In this document: in pieces, positions 15,748 through 27,956 of the stretch
Layout of the letters: each line of letters starts with the position of its first letter
Position numbering within the stretch: the stretch's first letter is position 1
Assembly (NCBI GenBank): GCA_028023455.1
Contig: JAQFVV010013371.1
Span: 1 to 64,000, forward strand
Source of the DNA: Epiperipatus broadwayi
Taxonomy: Eukaryota > Onychophora > Udeonychophora > Euonychophora > Peripatidae
Direction: 5' to 3'
Length of the DNA stretch: 64,000 nucleotides
Made by a program: the position numbers and the translations under genes
The notes under the pieces: model-generated
The model's input: the letters and a program-made list of their open reading frames with translations, nothing else
Database searches by the model: none
Told to the model about the DNA's origin: nothing

Positions 15748-16059
15748 AATTGTGTCATTTACAAATGGATATGTAGGTGTTGTAGTGGATATATTGGAGA
15801 TTTGAGATGTACATTGGAAAAAAGAACTGAAGAACACTTGCTGTTATTAAAACAGGTTCAGAAATCAAAACAAATTTGTAAAGCATCCATTTTTATGACC
15901 ATAATAAGTCATGTATTTATGGGTTTTGACATTAATTTTAATAATGTAAAAAATAATAAAAGGAAAGTAAAGGATGCTATGCTAATATACAAATACAAAC
16001 ATGACTTAATTAAGAGGTATGCAGCAAATGTTAAGGTCACAGAATCATTGGAAGGTTAG
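15748..16059 (+). pseudogene. GIY-YIG endonuclease domain of a PLE, 5'-truncated
   Basis: The frame opens with VIYKWICRCCSGYIG, the GIY-YIG signature of PLE endonucleases, followed by LRCTLEKRTEEHLLLL, the usual helix after it. The remaining C-terminal third keeps the basic KEAxLIxKYKxxLIKR pattern seen in the fragments at 41.4-41.7 kb and 42.0-42.6 kb. The RT part is absent. The fragment ends about 100 bp before the HHR repeat cluster that starts at 16166, separated by filler and a short (TA)n. This suggests both belong to one PLE lineage. Confidence 0.75.
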
Positions 16060-16309
16060 CCTTTCAAAGTATTAGTTGACAAAGATTACAAAAATAATCA
16101 AAAGTGCTCCTAAGTGGATAAAAATTTTATTTATCTAATTACTGCATATATATATATATATATATGAAAAACAAAAAAAAAACACAAGTTAAAACTTGCT
16201 AATGCTTGTATTTATGACAATAGATGGCATTTTACCAAAAACACTGTCAAGCGTGTTTTGTTTACATAAATGTCAGAGCAAGCATTCACTATCTCAAACT
16301 TTAGTTCCT

Positions 16310-16353
16310 CTTTCAGATCATGATTTCAAGCTGTTTGCTATTGTCAGTGAAAG
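16310..16353 (-). ncRNA. Hammerhead ribozyme motif with mutated core
   Basis: On the minus strand stem I (CTTTCA/TGAAAG), stem II, GAAA and stem III are kept, but the core reads CTGACAA, so the invariant G8 is replaced by A. It is probably inactive. Confidence 0.6.
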
Positions 16354-16712
16354 ACAGGAATAATAAACTAAATCTAAACACAAACTCTGAGCATTTATGA
16401 AAAAGTTTCTATTCAGCTTGCAAGCATGAATCTTTTAGACACGTAATGTCTTCAAACTCAGCATAGCAAGCCAGATAGCCACATGGGTCTGATATCAGTT
16501 CAGCATCACCACATAGTAAAAGCCTCTGCAATATATATCATTGCAAGAAAGACCTCAAAGGTACATTTATTAAAAACAAAAAACACAAGTTAAAACTTGC
16601 TAACGCTTGTATTTATGACAGTAGATGGTGTTCTACCAAAAACACCATCAAGCATATGTTTTGTTTACATAAACGTCAGAGCAAGCATTCACTATCTCTA
16701 ACTTAAGTTCGA

Positions 16713-16756
16713 CTTTCAGATCATGATTTCAAGCTATTTGCTATCGTCAGTGAAAG
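16713..16756 (-). ncRNA. Hammerhead ribozyme (type I)
   Basis: The minus strand reads CTTTCA, CTGACGA, a short AGC/GCT stem II, GAAA, self-complementary UCAUGA stem III, cleavage C, then TGAAAG. All invariant core positions are kept, because N7 may be any base. It lies 403 bp from the minus-strand motif at 16310. Confidence 0.78.
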
Positions 16757-16852
16757 ACAGGAATAAGAAACTAGATCTAAACACAAACTCTGAGCATTTA
16801 TGAAACAGTTTCTATTCAGCTGGCAAGCGTGAATCTTTTAGACATGTAATGT

Positions 16853-16896
16853 CTTTCACTGATGATAGCAAATAGCTTGAAATCATGATCTGAAAG
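16853..16896 (+). ncRNA. Hammerhead ribozyme (type I)
   Basis: The plus strand reads CTTTCA, CTGATGA (16859-16865), an AGC/GCT stem II, GAAA, UCAUGA stem III, cleavage C at 16890, then TGAAAG (16891-16896) closing a six-pair stem I. It mirrors the motif at 16713-16756. Confidence 0.78.
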
Positions 16897-16956
16897 TGGA
16901 ACTAAAGTTAGAGATAGTGAATGCTTGCTCTGACACTTATGTAAACAAAACATACA

Positions 16957-17312
16957 CTTGATGGTGTTTTTGGTAGAACACCATCTATTGTCATAAATAC
17001 AAGCGTTAGCAAATTTTAACTTGTGTTTTTTTGTTTTTCATAAATGTACCTTTGAGGTCTTTCTTGCAATGATATATATTGCAGAGGCTTCTACTATGTG
17101 GTGATGCTGAACTGATATCAGACCCATGTAGCTACTTGATGGTGTTTTTGGTAGAACACCATCTATTGTCATAAATACAAGCGTTAGCAAATTTTAACTT
17201 GTGTTTTTTTGTTTTTCATAAATGTACCTTTGAGGTCTTTCTTGCAATGATATATATTGCAGAGGCTTCTACTATGTGGTGATGCTGAACTGATATCAGA
17301 CCCATGTAGCTA
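16957..17312. repeat. 178-bp identical tandem duplication inside an HHR unit
   Basis: 16957-17134 and 17135-17312 read identically by eye, starting CTTGATGGTG and ending CATGTAGCTA. The duplication lies between two same-strand ribozyme motifs and does not include either. Identity of the copies implies a very recent event or ongoing conversion. Confidence 0.92.
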
Positions 17313-17434
17313 TCTGGCTTGCTATGCTGAGTTTGAAGACATTACATGTCTAAAAGATTCACACTTGCAAGCTGAATAGAAACTGTCTCATAAATGCTCA
17401 GAGTTTGTGTTTATATATAGTTTCTTATTCCGGT

Positions 17435-17478
17435 CTTTCACTGACGATAGCAAATAGCTTGAAATCATGATCTGAAAG
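17435..17478 (+). ncRNA. Hammerhead ribozyme (type I)
   Basis: CTTTCA is followed by CTGACGA (17441-17447), an AGC/GCT stem II, GAAA, UCAUGA stem III, cleavage C at 17472 and TGAAAG. It lies in tandem with the motif at 16853, so cleavage at both would release a circularisable unit of 582 nt, or about 404 nt without the duplication. Confidence 0.78.
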
Positions 17479-17572
17479 TGGTACTAAAGTAAGAGATAGT
17501 GAATGCTTATTCTGACGTTTATGTAAACAAAACATACTTTTGATGGTGTTTTTGGTAGAACACCATCTATTG

Positions 17573-17575
<3 letters not shown>

Positions 17576-17642
<67 letters not shown>
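17576..17642. repeat. (TA)n microsatellite
   Basis: TA run joining the HHR cluster to the next palindrome. Confidence 0.97.
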
Positions 17643-17645
<3 letters not shown>

Positions 17646-17810
17646 CACTAGATGGAGCTTACCAATAGCTCTAAATAAGCTTTGTTTTTATAAGTGTCAG
17701 CACTTATAAAAACAAAGCTTGTTTAGAGCTATTGGTGAGCTCCATCTAGTGTTCATTTAAATAAAAGCTTAAATACAAGTTATGGAATTTATAACTTGTT
17801 ATATATATAT
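17643..17810. repeat. Short palindrome made of HHR-repeat ends
   Basis: CACTAGATGGAGCTTACC and its reverse complement face each other with only about 60 bp between, joined by AGTGTCAGCACTT. The outer sequence matches the ends of the family-B units at 19.26 and 47.7 kb. The ribozyme part is missing. Confidence 0.75.
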
Positions 17811-17991
17811 ATGTTAATTTTAATATTTATATGGATAAATGATGACTTCATATTATAATTATTTTCAAGATATTCCATGTAGTAAAATAATTAAACAGCT
17901 GTCATTTCAGTACAATAACAAGTACCTTCCTCAGTGTGTCCTCTTTATGAAATCATAGGAATGTTAGTGAGTTTTAAAATTTTTATTTTAA

Positions 17992-19190
17992 TTTTTCCTC
18001 ATATTTAAATTCTATTGGTTGAGAAGTTTTAAAAATTAGTTTGTCTTCCAATAGCTTCTTCCAAATGTCGTTAATTTTTTTTAATTCACACATTTCATTC
18101 AAACTCTTGGGCCTTTTAAAAATCTCAATAGCTTCTCTTAGCAGTCTCTGGTCATATTGTTCAATTTTTACTAGAATATTTGTTTTATCAAAATTGATAT
18201 TGTGATTAGTTAATTTTATATGAGAATAAATAACTGATGAATTGGATTTTTTGTCTGACTGTCAGAATGTGTTCCTCCTTTCTAATATATGTTGTATGAT
18301 TAATTTATGCAATATATGAATGTGAACAGATCCTACATAAAATTTCATATACACCATGATGCTCCAAACAAATTTTATTTTAAAAAAATGTTAATAATTT
18401 ATAAAGAAAGGAGGATGGTTCTTTATCCCATGTTATATATAAAAAAACAACATACACTGGGAATTACGTACATTTTTCTTCCCATCACCATTCTGCCACA
18501 ACTGTTGTCAGTAGAAATGACATTTTTGGATACAGTGAAGATATTTTCTGAGGATATCCATTTTCTTCAGGGCATTTCTGCTAATAATAAAATGCTTCTT
18601 GATAATGGCTTTAGTTACATTATTAATAGTTTTTTTTTATATATATAAAAGATAAAAAAAACTTGATACATCAGAAATTAAGACAATTTTTCAATACATA
18701 AAAAGAGTAACTGATAAAATCGATAAGATTGTAAGGAAAATAATATTTACACACTTTACATTACCATCAAAAAAATTAATGAAATATTTACATTTTCTAC
18801 AGATAATATTTCTTTGAAGTTTCATGATGTATATGAAATTCCATGTATGGTCTGTTCATGTTCATATATTGAATAGACTAATTGTAGAATAAATATTAGA
18901 AAAGAAGAACTTCTTCTGGGAGACAAAGAAAAATCCAATTCATCAGCAATTTTTTCTCATATAAATTTAACTAACCACGGCATCGATTTTGATAGATTAA
19001 AATATTCTGGAAAAAATTGAACAATATGACCAGAGATTGGTAAGAGAAACTATACAGATTTTTGAAAATCCCAAGGGTTTTGATGAAAAGTGTTAATTAA
19101 AGAAAATTAACAACATTTGTAAGAAGCTATTGAAAGACAAACAAATTTTTAAAACCTCTCAACCAATAAAATTTCAATATGAAGAGAAAG
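17992..19190. mobile_element. PLE remnant with inverted GIY-YIG C-terminal arms
   Basis: The minus strand at about 17992-18365 and the plus strand at about 18825-19190 are diverged inverted copies. Both encode the PLE endonuclease tail, seen on the plus strand as NHGIDFDR...QYDQRLVRETIQIFENP, which resembles the usual Penelope C-terminus (xxHxIDFDxxxIxxK...RxxREAIEIxxxP). Several stops and frameshifts are present. The 460-bp spacer holds a short open frame (18307-18648) that I cannot place firmly; it may be decayed RT. Its right end is followed within 70 bp by another HHR-family repeat. Confidence 0.7.
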
Positions 19191-19258
19191 AAAAAGATAA
19201 TATAATTAATAAAACAAGACACAAATTATGCAACTTCCCTTTAAGCTTGTGCTAAAAT

Positions 19259-19758
19259 GTTCACTAGATGGAGCTTACCTCTAGCTCCAAAACAAGCTTT
19301 AATTATAAGTGCCAACAGCGAAAAAATTCAAAATCTCTATCAAAAAAGCCTCATTTCTAGACCAATTGGTTTTGAGCTTAATGGCTCACCTCAGTGAATA
19401 ATTAGGATTTCAGAAATGAGATCTAAAACTCAAACTCAGAGCATGTATTAATTATTATAAGTGAACCCTTGAAGGCTTTTGCAATGTAATATTGCTTAAA
19501 CCTTTAATATATGGTAAAACTAAACTGAGTTAAGACCCATATAGCTATCTGGTTTGTAAGGCACATGAAGACATTTTCATGTCTGAAAATTTTAAGTTTT
19601 CAAACTGATAGTAATGTATTAAATAAGTGCTCTGAGCTGGAGTTTTCAATCAAGTTTCTGAAATCCTAACTCTTCACTCAGGTGGGACATTAAGCTCAAA
19701 ACCAATTGGTCAGGAGATGATGATTTTCTGATAGAGATTTTGAAGTGGTAAGCTCTAA

Positions 19759-19760
<2 letters not shown>
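19259..19760. repeat. Decayed HHR-family repeat, inverted pair
   Basis: It starts with the family end CACTAGATGGAGCTTACC. The core region occurs once on the minus strand (about 19352-19395, CTGAGGT in place of CTGANGA) and once on the plus strand (about 19675-19715, CTCAGGT), and in both GAAA is replaced by CAAAA. These ribozymes should be dead. Confidence 0.65.
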
Positions 19761-19817
<57 letters not shown>

Positions 19818-19819
19818 AT
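19761..19819. repeat. (TA)n(TG)n compound microsatellite
   Basis: A TA run passes into a TG run; low complexity. Confidence 0.95.
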
Positions 19820-19824
19820 AGTGT

Positions 19825-20405
19825 TTAGATCTAGTTTCTAGTCCCTACCCTTCACTGACGAGATCCAACTAGCTTGAAATCAGCTGGTCCAAAGGTGGAG
19901 ACAATGAAAGAGATATTGAATTCTATCTCTCTTCGCATTTATGGAAACAAAAAATTTTTCAGAGTTATTGGTAAAGCTCTTTCTAGTGATCATTAAATAG
20001 AAACTGAAGGCATGTTACAAAATTTATAACTTGTTTTGTTTATCATAAATGTACCCTTGAAGGTTTTTGCAATGATATATATTGCAGAGGCTTTTACTAT
20101 AGGATGAAACTGAAGTGAATTCAGACCTATATAGCTACCTAGTTTGTTTGACTGGATTTGAAGATATTTATGTATCTGAAAAGTTCATGCTATCAAACTG
20201 ATAGAAACTTGTTTCATAAACACTGATTTTTTGAATTAGTGTTTAGATCTAGTTTCTAGTCCCTATCCTTTACTAACAAGAGCCAACTAGCTTGAAATCA
20301 GCTGGTTTGGGGTGGAGATAATGAAAAAGACATTGAATTATATCTCTCTTGGCATTTATGTAAACAAAATCTTGTTCAGAGTTGTTGGTAAAGCTCCATC
20401 ATATT
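19825..20405 (+). repeat. HHR-family repeat, 1.4 tandem units of about 418 bp
   Basis: Two same-strand core regions lie 418 bp apart (19855 and 20273). Each is preceded by GTGTTTAGATCTAGTTTCTAG and followed by a GGTGGAGA...ATGAAA block. The second core is decayed (CTAACAA). Compared with the 404-bp units at 16-17 kb this is a related but distinct subfamily. Confidence 0.75.
19849..19895 (+). ncRNA. Hammerhead ribozyme motif, imperfect stem I
   Basis: CTGACGA (19855-19861), GAAA (19876-19879) and a GGUC-type cleavage site at 19889 are present with a plausible stem II and III. The two innermost stem I pairs are mismatched (CA against CA) before four good pairs, so activity is doubtful. Confidence 0.5.
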
Positions 20406-20479
20406 CTTGTTTGTTTTTAATATAATTTATACTTTTCCAAGTATTTCTTGGATATATATATATATATCCTCAGTCATTT

Positions 20480-20880
20480 TTATTTCTCGATTTAAGTGAA
20501 AAAATGTTTATTGGGGGGGGAGGGGAGGTGATTCTCATATTTGCATGTTTTTTTCATTTTTTTTATTTGAATTTCATACCATTTTGTTGTTTTTCTTTTT
20601 ATTTGTCATTTTTCAGACCCTTTCATCACTTTTTATTTTTAGTGCAATTTCATAGCATTTGGTTTTTTTTTTTTTTAATTTGTGAATTTTGAGCCTCTTT
20701 TGCCACCATGTTTGTTTTTGTATTAATCACGGACTTATTTATTTTTTAAATTTGAATTATTATAGGATTTGTTACCATTTTCTTGTTTTTTCTTTTATTA
20801 ATTTTTACTTTCGATCTATTTCTTGTGTATATATTGTACCAGTCAGAATTGTATGTTTATCTAACAAGACTTAGCATTTA
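20480..20880. repeat. T-rich dispersed repeat, copy 1
   Basis: Poly-G followed by T-rich sequence containing TATTTGAATTTCATACCATTT. The same order of motifs recurs at 23965-24110. The open frames here (Phe-rich) are low-complexity artefacts. Confidence 0.7.
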
Positions 20881-23800
20881 AGCAAAAGTACCTAGAGTTC
20901 AATCATATATGAGATACACAGGTCAGGGATACTCATGAACTCCGCCCTATTGCCCACTTCCCAAGTCTATCCCATTACAAACAACATTTCTGATGATAGC
21001 AGCCTATCTCTCAATTATCTCTGGCCCAGAGGGTCAGCAGAGACACAAGAGACCTAATGCTTAACTAAATGATAATGCAACATAATAACATATGTGCACG
21101 CATGAACCAATAAAATCTCCAAAAGATAGATTATTAAATATGAATTTATTTAGCATGATATTAATAATAAGAATCGATTAATATGTGAATAGCTGGATAT
21201 ATAGATTTACAATAAGTTAGAACCTTAACTATACAAAGAATACTCGATCTAGGTTTCACTTATGGTCCCTTAGGCATTCCATATTAACCTTAATAACATA
21301 TCTTAAGGGTTGATGGATATGCATTACTAAACATACATGGTAAAAAATTAATTATTTGAACCGATGCGGCTTAATATGCTAATACAATTTAATGGGTTTC
21401 TATTATTCACACTATGACATTTTTAAATCATTAAAACTATGACAGACTACAATAGCCATACATGGGTTTTTAGAATGAATATTTATAAGATTTCAAGTTA
21501 CATATAATATAACAAAATTCAATAATTGTAAGTGGGCTTTTATTATACCTATTACATTTTAAATAATAAATGAACTAGCAAGCTTGGATTACACCTGGAT
21601 TTCATTCGAGTTACATTGACAATAGATTAATTATTTTAGGACCTTATGAGATGATTCACCACTTATGATTTACGAAAATAATAAGGAAAAGGATAACTAT
21701 TTCGACATTGTCACAGGACTCGACCTTTATAGTTTTTATTAATAGTTAATTATTAATGTATTTAATAGCAGTTAAACAAAGGGTGGGCAGCGCTAATAAG
21801 CGATAATATATAATAAGGCAAATTAAATTTATATTATAATGAGAACTTGGGATAGCTTAGGAAAATCATATCACCATGGCTTACAGGCATCTAAAATATA
21901 TGAGAAAGGATGAATGATAGCATGCAGACCGGATGACAACGTTTGAGAGGATGAGAAGCTTCATCAACTTGAGGACGAAAAATATAGGCTTATCTGCACT
22001 TGTGACAGATAGCATCCGAGGAGGTGGTCGGCAAGATACCATGGTTCCGATTTGTCGAATGTTAACCCATAGCAGCACTTACACAACCAGCACAATCTGT
22101 GGGAATTGGGGCATCCACACTCTGCCAAGAAATGTGCTTTATGGATTCCAATAATGAGAGAAAGTATGATAAAGCAACTTTTGATTTATGAACGCTATCA
22201 TCGGGACACACTGCGAAGGCTTTCAGGTTTGTCTTAACCCTGATTTATCTGGCCTAAAATAGTAATTAAGCCTAGTGTAATGAAATAATCATGTGCAAGC
22301 AATCCCAAAAAGGGGGCAAACAATTTACTTAAAGAACTTATCTGACACATTACTAATAGAATATAAAAATTAAGAATCTCTTCGCTAAATGCATATTAAC
22401 ACGCCTGGGAAATTAATTAGTTAAATTATCGTTAGGTGGCGGGCTACTTATATAATGAATCATCACTTAAAATGAGGGTCTGAATTTAATTTATTTAATA
22501 CGAAACTTCTATAATATTGATCAATAGCATAAAATAATAGTAAATAATTTAATTTAAATAGCATTGTATGGCATAATATTAATAAATAAAACATAGTTTA
22601 GGAGTACTTCTTAATCGGGTGAATTTTATAGTGTAGTAAGAAAACTTACGTTTACGGTTAAATATTCCCTAATGGCGGAATAGCAAAAATAAAATAAGAT
22701 TGATTTGCCAGATTGAGTTATTAGCATATTAAAATTGGTATGATTTGCATAATATTAAATAAAAAAAATTTGCCGCATTTAAAATAAAAATACAATAAGA
22801 GTGAAAACCTAGCATTTGAGTTTAGAAATTAAATACAATTTAAATATAAAAGCAAAAAGAAATCAAAAAGAAGGTCATGTTTAAGCAATTAATCGGTTTA
22901 GCATTACCGATGAAAAAATAAGCAATTACATTTTGAAATTATAAGGATTACAAAACTAGAGATATTTAAAAAGACATACATTAGGTGATTGGAATTAACA
23001 TTATCGAAGGTTGAAGTTTACTTTTTATGATTAAGAGGATTATCAAGATGAAAGCATTAGAGTTCATTTTGCAGCAGGGAATTACCTTTCTTTCAGATGA
23101 CTTCATGGCCATATGCACATGTGTTGGTTCCACATTTTACGAAATATAGTTAATTTAGCAGTATTTTGATGAAATTGAAGTTTCAGTCCATTCCTTATGT
23201 AATATACAGTTCATTTCGGCAGTAGTTTGGACATGATGGCTTACGGATACTTTGGCATTGGTTAGATCTTGGAAAGATCGGGGAAGCAAATCTAAATTCT
23301 ACTCACTTACCATTTTACGTATTTGAGTGACGTAACTTCCTCCAGCAACAGCATTAGAAAATAACATGTAGGGCTCTTTTAGTTGGGAAATGCGGTGGTA
23401 TTTATACTCATTTGTGACTGCCTTTGGGTAATCCCCGGATGTATGTTAACAGTTACAATGATACAGCAAATTTTGAAGGATGAGTGAGATCAAGTTCAAG
23501 AGAGCTGGTCTTAATCTATTTTAGGCTGAAAATAGACCTGCGGAATAAATGTTAAGTAACATGAAATTTAAATAAACCTGTATTAGAATAAAAACAGATT
23601 CTTTCTGAATTTAGAATAGGGTAAGTCTTTTGTTTAATACATTTGCATTGCACTCTCGAACTTTCTCCCTATTAAAATAGATATGAATAAAAGTATACAT
23701 AATACAATGCTCTTAATTATTAAGTTTTATCTGTTACACACACATACGCATGACTGTCTACGGTAATAGAAATATATAATTTATATGTATATTGATTTTA

Positions 23801-23964
23801 GACGAATGTAAAGTTCACAAAAACATAAACAATCACATGCCTCGGTATACCTTCACTCCCTAGTGGTTTACGATTAAATGATTGGGTTTGAACACATGTT
23901 TGGAGGTTTCAAACATCACCAGAAAGCGAAGCCAAATGTGTGCAACAGATTTCAGTGCTTCAAT
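20881..23964. other. Non-coding stretch of somewhat higher complexity
   Basis: Base composition is less extreme than in the neighbours and long runs are rare, but I recognise no protein, RNA gene or repeat. Two overlapping short open frames near 21.9-22.15 kb on opposite strands have no family resemblance. It could be host intron or an old element. Confidence 0.45.
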
Positions 23965-24370
23965 ATATAGCCTCAGACATTTCTATTTTTCGATTTAAAT
24001 GAAGAAATATTGATTTTAGGGGGGGGGTGTTTCTCGTATTTTCATGGTTTTTTTAATTTTTTTATTTGAATTTCATACCATTTGTTCTTTTGTTTTTTAT
24101 TTGGCAATTTTCAGACACTTTCAACCCTTTTTTTTTTAGTTGTCAATTTTTAGCCACTTTCGTTTTTTTTTTTTTTACTTGTCAATTTTTAGCCACTTTC
24201 ATAATTATTTTTTTTTGTTTGTCAATTTTTAGCCACTTTCGTAACTTTTTTTTTTACCTGTCAATTTTTAGCCTCTTTTGTAACTTTTTTTTATTTGTGA
24301 ATTTTTAGCCACTTTTGTAACTTTTTTTTTTTATTTGTGAAATTTGAGCCACTTTCGTAAATAAATTTAT
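23965..24370. repeat. T-rich dispersed repeat, copy 2, with minisatellite
   Basis: The first part matches the repeat at 20.48 kb. From about 24110 a diverged minisatellite of about 50-56 bp follows with about six units, each holding GTCAATTTTTAGCCACTTTC or a variant plus a poly-T run. The Phe-rich open frame at 24066-24308 is an artefact of this array. Confidence 0.8.
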
Positions 24371-24471
24371 CACTTGCAGTTTTCAGGCCAGTTGTTGATG
24401 ATGTCACAGTGCCATCTGATGGTGGCAGTACACTCCCTCCTCAACTACCATATATAAAATATATATAATTT

Positions 24472-26097
<1,626 letters not shown>

Positions 26098-26893
26098 TGG
26101 CTCCTGTGTTTGTACAAAGCAAAAAAAGTGCTTTGAACATGGTGTTGAATTCAACAGTCAGTAAAAAGTTATGTCCTGGAAATTCAATGCTAGTTTTATA
26201 AATTATAGCTATTGTTTGGACATACATACTCTCTGAGTATGTTTTTCTTTACCTAAGAGGCTGGTATGTAAACAGAAATTACCATATATGATACAAATAG
26301 CTTTTCCCAATGTAAGGCTGGACCTAAGAAACAACAGTAATTAAATACTTTGTTTCTTGTTTAAAAATAAAAATTTTAAAGAAAAGCTAAATTATGTATT
26401 TTAAAGTGGTTTAATTTTTTAAAAAAAAAATTGATGGAAACTTTTTTTCTTTAAATGAAAAGAGATTTTGACATTTATGTTATCTAAAATATTCTTTTAA
26501 ATTGAAGATAGGTAGATGTTTTGGGTGGAGTTAAAGTGGTAAGAACAGATAGAGAAGTGAACCAGAGAGTGGAGTCAGTCATATGTTCCGTGTAAGAAAA
26601 TAATAAACAGTTCATATTTAAATTTAGTCATATATATATATATGACTAAATTTAAAAGATATATATATATATATATATTTATAAATCAATATATATATAT
26701 TGATTTAAAATAGAGAAATGGATAAAGATATAGAGTTGGTGGGATTAATAAAAAGAGTAGAGGCATTAGAAAAGAAACATGAGAATATAAAAACATGGTG
26801 CATATACATAAAATTGAGGCAGTAAATCAGCTGCTAAAAATCAATGTATTTTCATGAAACAGAGGGGAGAATCCAAGTGACCACTTAGAGAGC
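26098..26893 (+). mobile_element. Leader and gag 5' region of the Ty3-type element
   Basis: The first 200 bp align with the sequence after the second LTR copy, so they are leader rather than LTR. Two perfect palindromes with (TA)n centres lie at 26619-26654 and 26683-26706. From about 26850 the frame ENPSDHLESLEH leads into gag. Confidence 0.55.
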
Positions 26894-27090
26894 TTGGAAC
26901 ACTATTGCATCTTGAATAGTTTAAGTGAGGGAGCAATAATTACTCTAGCTTGCAGTCACATACAGGGAAAAGCTCACCTCTGGTGGAACTCATTACATGT
27001 AAAACCAGTAACATTAGGTGAATACAAGTGTTGGCTGTTGGCAAATTATTGGGGGGGGAGGAGATTCAGGAAAAGGGTAAGTTTCAAGTA
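26860..27090 (+). pseudogene. gag fragment of the Ty3-type element
   Basis: The frame holds ITLACSHIQGKAHLWWNSL...LGEYKCWLLANYWG, the conserved core of the Retrotrans_gag family (Ala-x-x-Trp-Trp followed by a Phe/Tyr/Leu-rich helix). It ends at a stop at 27089. Gag forms the particle in which the element is reverse transcribed. Protease, RT and RNase H, which should follow over about 2 kb, are missing; integrase starts only 150 bp later, so there is a large internal deletion. Confidence 0.75.
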
Positions 27091-27230
27091 GAGCAAAATA
27101 GGTGGCAGGCAATTTAAGCTGATATCCAGTAGCGCAAGAACAACACTTGAGTTGAGACAGATCGTATATAGCTGCCACCAAAATATATAAAAGAAATGGA
27201 AAAGAAGATGATTAGCATAGATTAAAGGAG

Positions 27231-27956
27231 CAGCAAGTGGAAGATAATGGTTGCAAACAAATAATAGAGTATTTACACAATCAGACTGTAATGAAAATGG
27301 TCAATCATTCACTGTGGAGAGACAGAAATCACTGTTGCTTAAAGGGAGGACTCTTACAGCATGTTTTACAAAAAAGAACACACCTTATTCTTCCGGACAC
27401 CATGAGGAAGCTAATAATTAAGTATGTGCATAACACTTATAGACAATATGGGACAAATAAAGTTGATGGATGGCTGAGCCATTGCTTTTACTGGCCAGGA
27501 ATGAACACAAATATTGCAGACATCATTGGTAGATGCACTGTATGGTCAGCAACCAAGCCTTCTAACATATGAGGGGTTGGACAGCTGCAACCTATATATG
27601 TCCAACATCCAAACAGCTTACTAGTGATAGACTTCTACAGACCTCTGCCTCCATTCAATAAAATGAAATATCTCATGGTGACATATGACATGTTTTCAAA
27701 GTTGGTGGTGGCATATCCAGTAGCTCAAGCTAACACAAAACAAACCATTTGGGTTTTGGAGCAACAGCACTTTAAGACTGTAGGAATTTCTGAAAAAATT
27801 CTGTCGGATCATGGAACACCCTTTGTATTTAGCGAATGGAAGAAATGGACAGGCAGACATGGGATAAGACATATACTTATGTCAATTCATAACCCTCAGT
27901 CTAATCTGTGTGAATGGATTGTAAGGGAGTTGGGGCTTTATTTCAGGTTTATATAA
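27231..27956 (+). pseudogene. Integrase of the Ty3-type element: zinc-binding and catalytic core
   Basis: The first frame (27237-27572) has the integrase N-terminal zinc domain layout, ending FYWPGMNTNIADIIGRCTVW; one zinc Cys is lost (RCTVWSA where RCxxC is usual). The second frame (27624-27956) is the core: VIDFYRPLPP and MVTYDMFSKLVVAYP, ILSDHGTPF, then HNPQSNLCEWIVREL. The three acidic catalytic positions (Asp, Asp, Glu) appear kept. There is a stop between the two frames. The protein would insert the element cDNA into the genome. Confidence 0.88.

Larger units (their letters stand above)
16166..17575. repeat. HHR repeat cluster: inverted array of about 404-bp units
   Basis: Two units in minus orientation (ribozyme cores at 16310 and 16713, 403 bp apart) face units in plus orientation (cores at 16853 and 17435). 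The plus spacing of 582 bp equals 404 bp plus a 178-bp internal duplication. The pair of arms meets around 16757-16852. The units share blocks such as AAACACAAGTTAAAACTTGC, a GTTTACATAAA block and a TGATATCAG block. It has no coding potential. The layout fits a PLE pseudo-LTR array or retrozyme dimers that were inverted by recombination. A (TA)n tract closes the right end. Confidence 0.8.

Noticed and set aside
16166-17575. CRISPR-like array
   Set aside because: The units are about 404 bp, inverted and ribozyme-bearing, in an animal-type genome; there are no short repeats with unique spacers.
21881-22154. Overlapping open frames of 65 and 73 aa on opposite strands
   Set aside because: Neither shows a recognisable motif; likely chance in a less AT-rich patch.
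24066-24308. Phe-rich 80-aa frame that looks like a membrane protein
   Set aside because: It lies wholly in a T-rich minisatellite; the hydrophobic pattern follows from poly-T.
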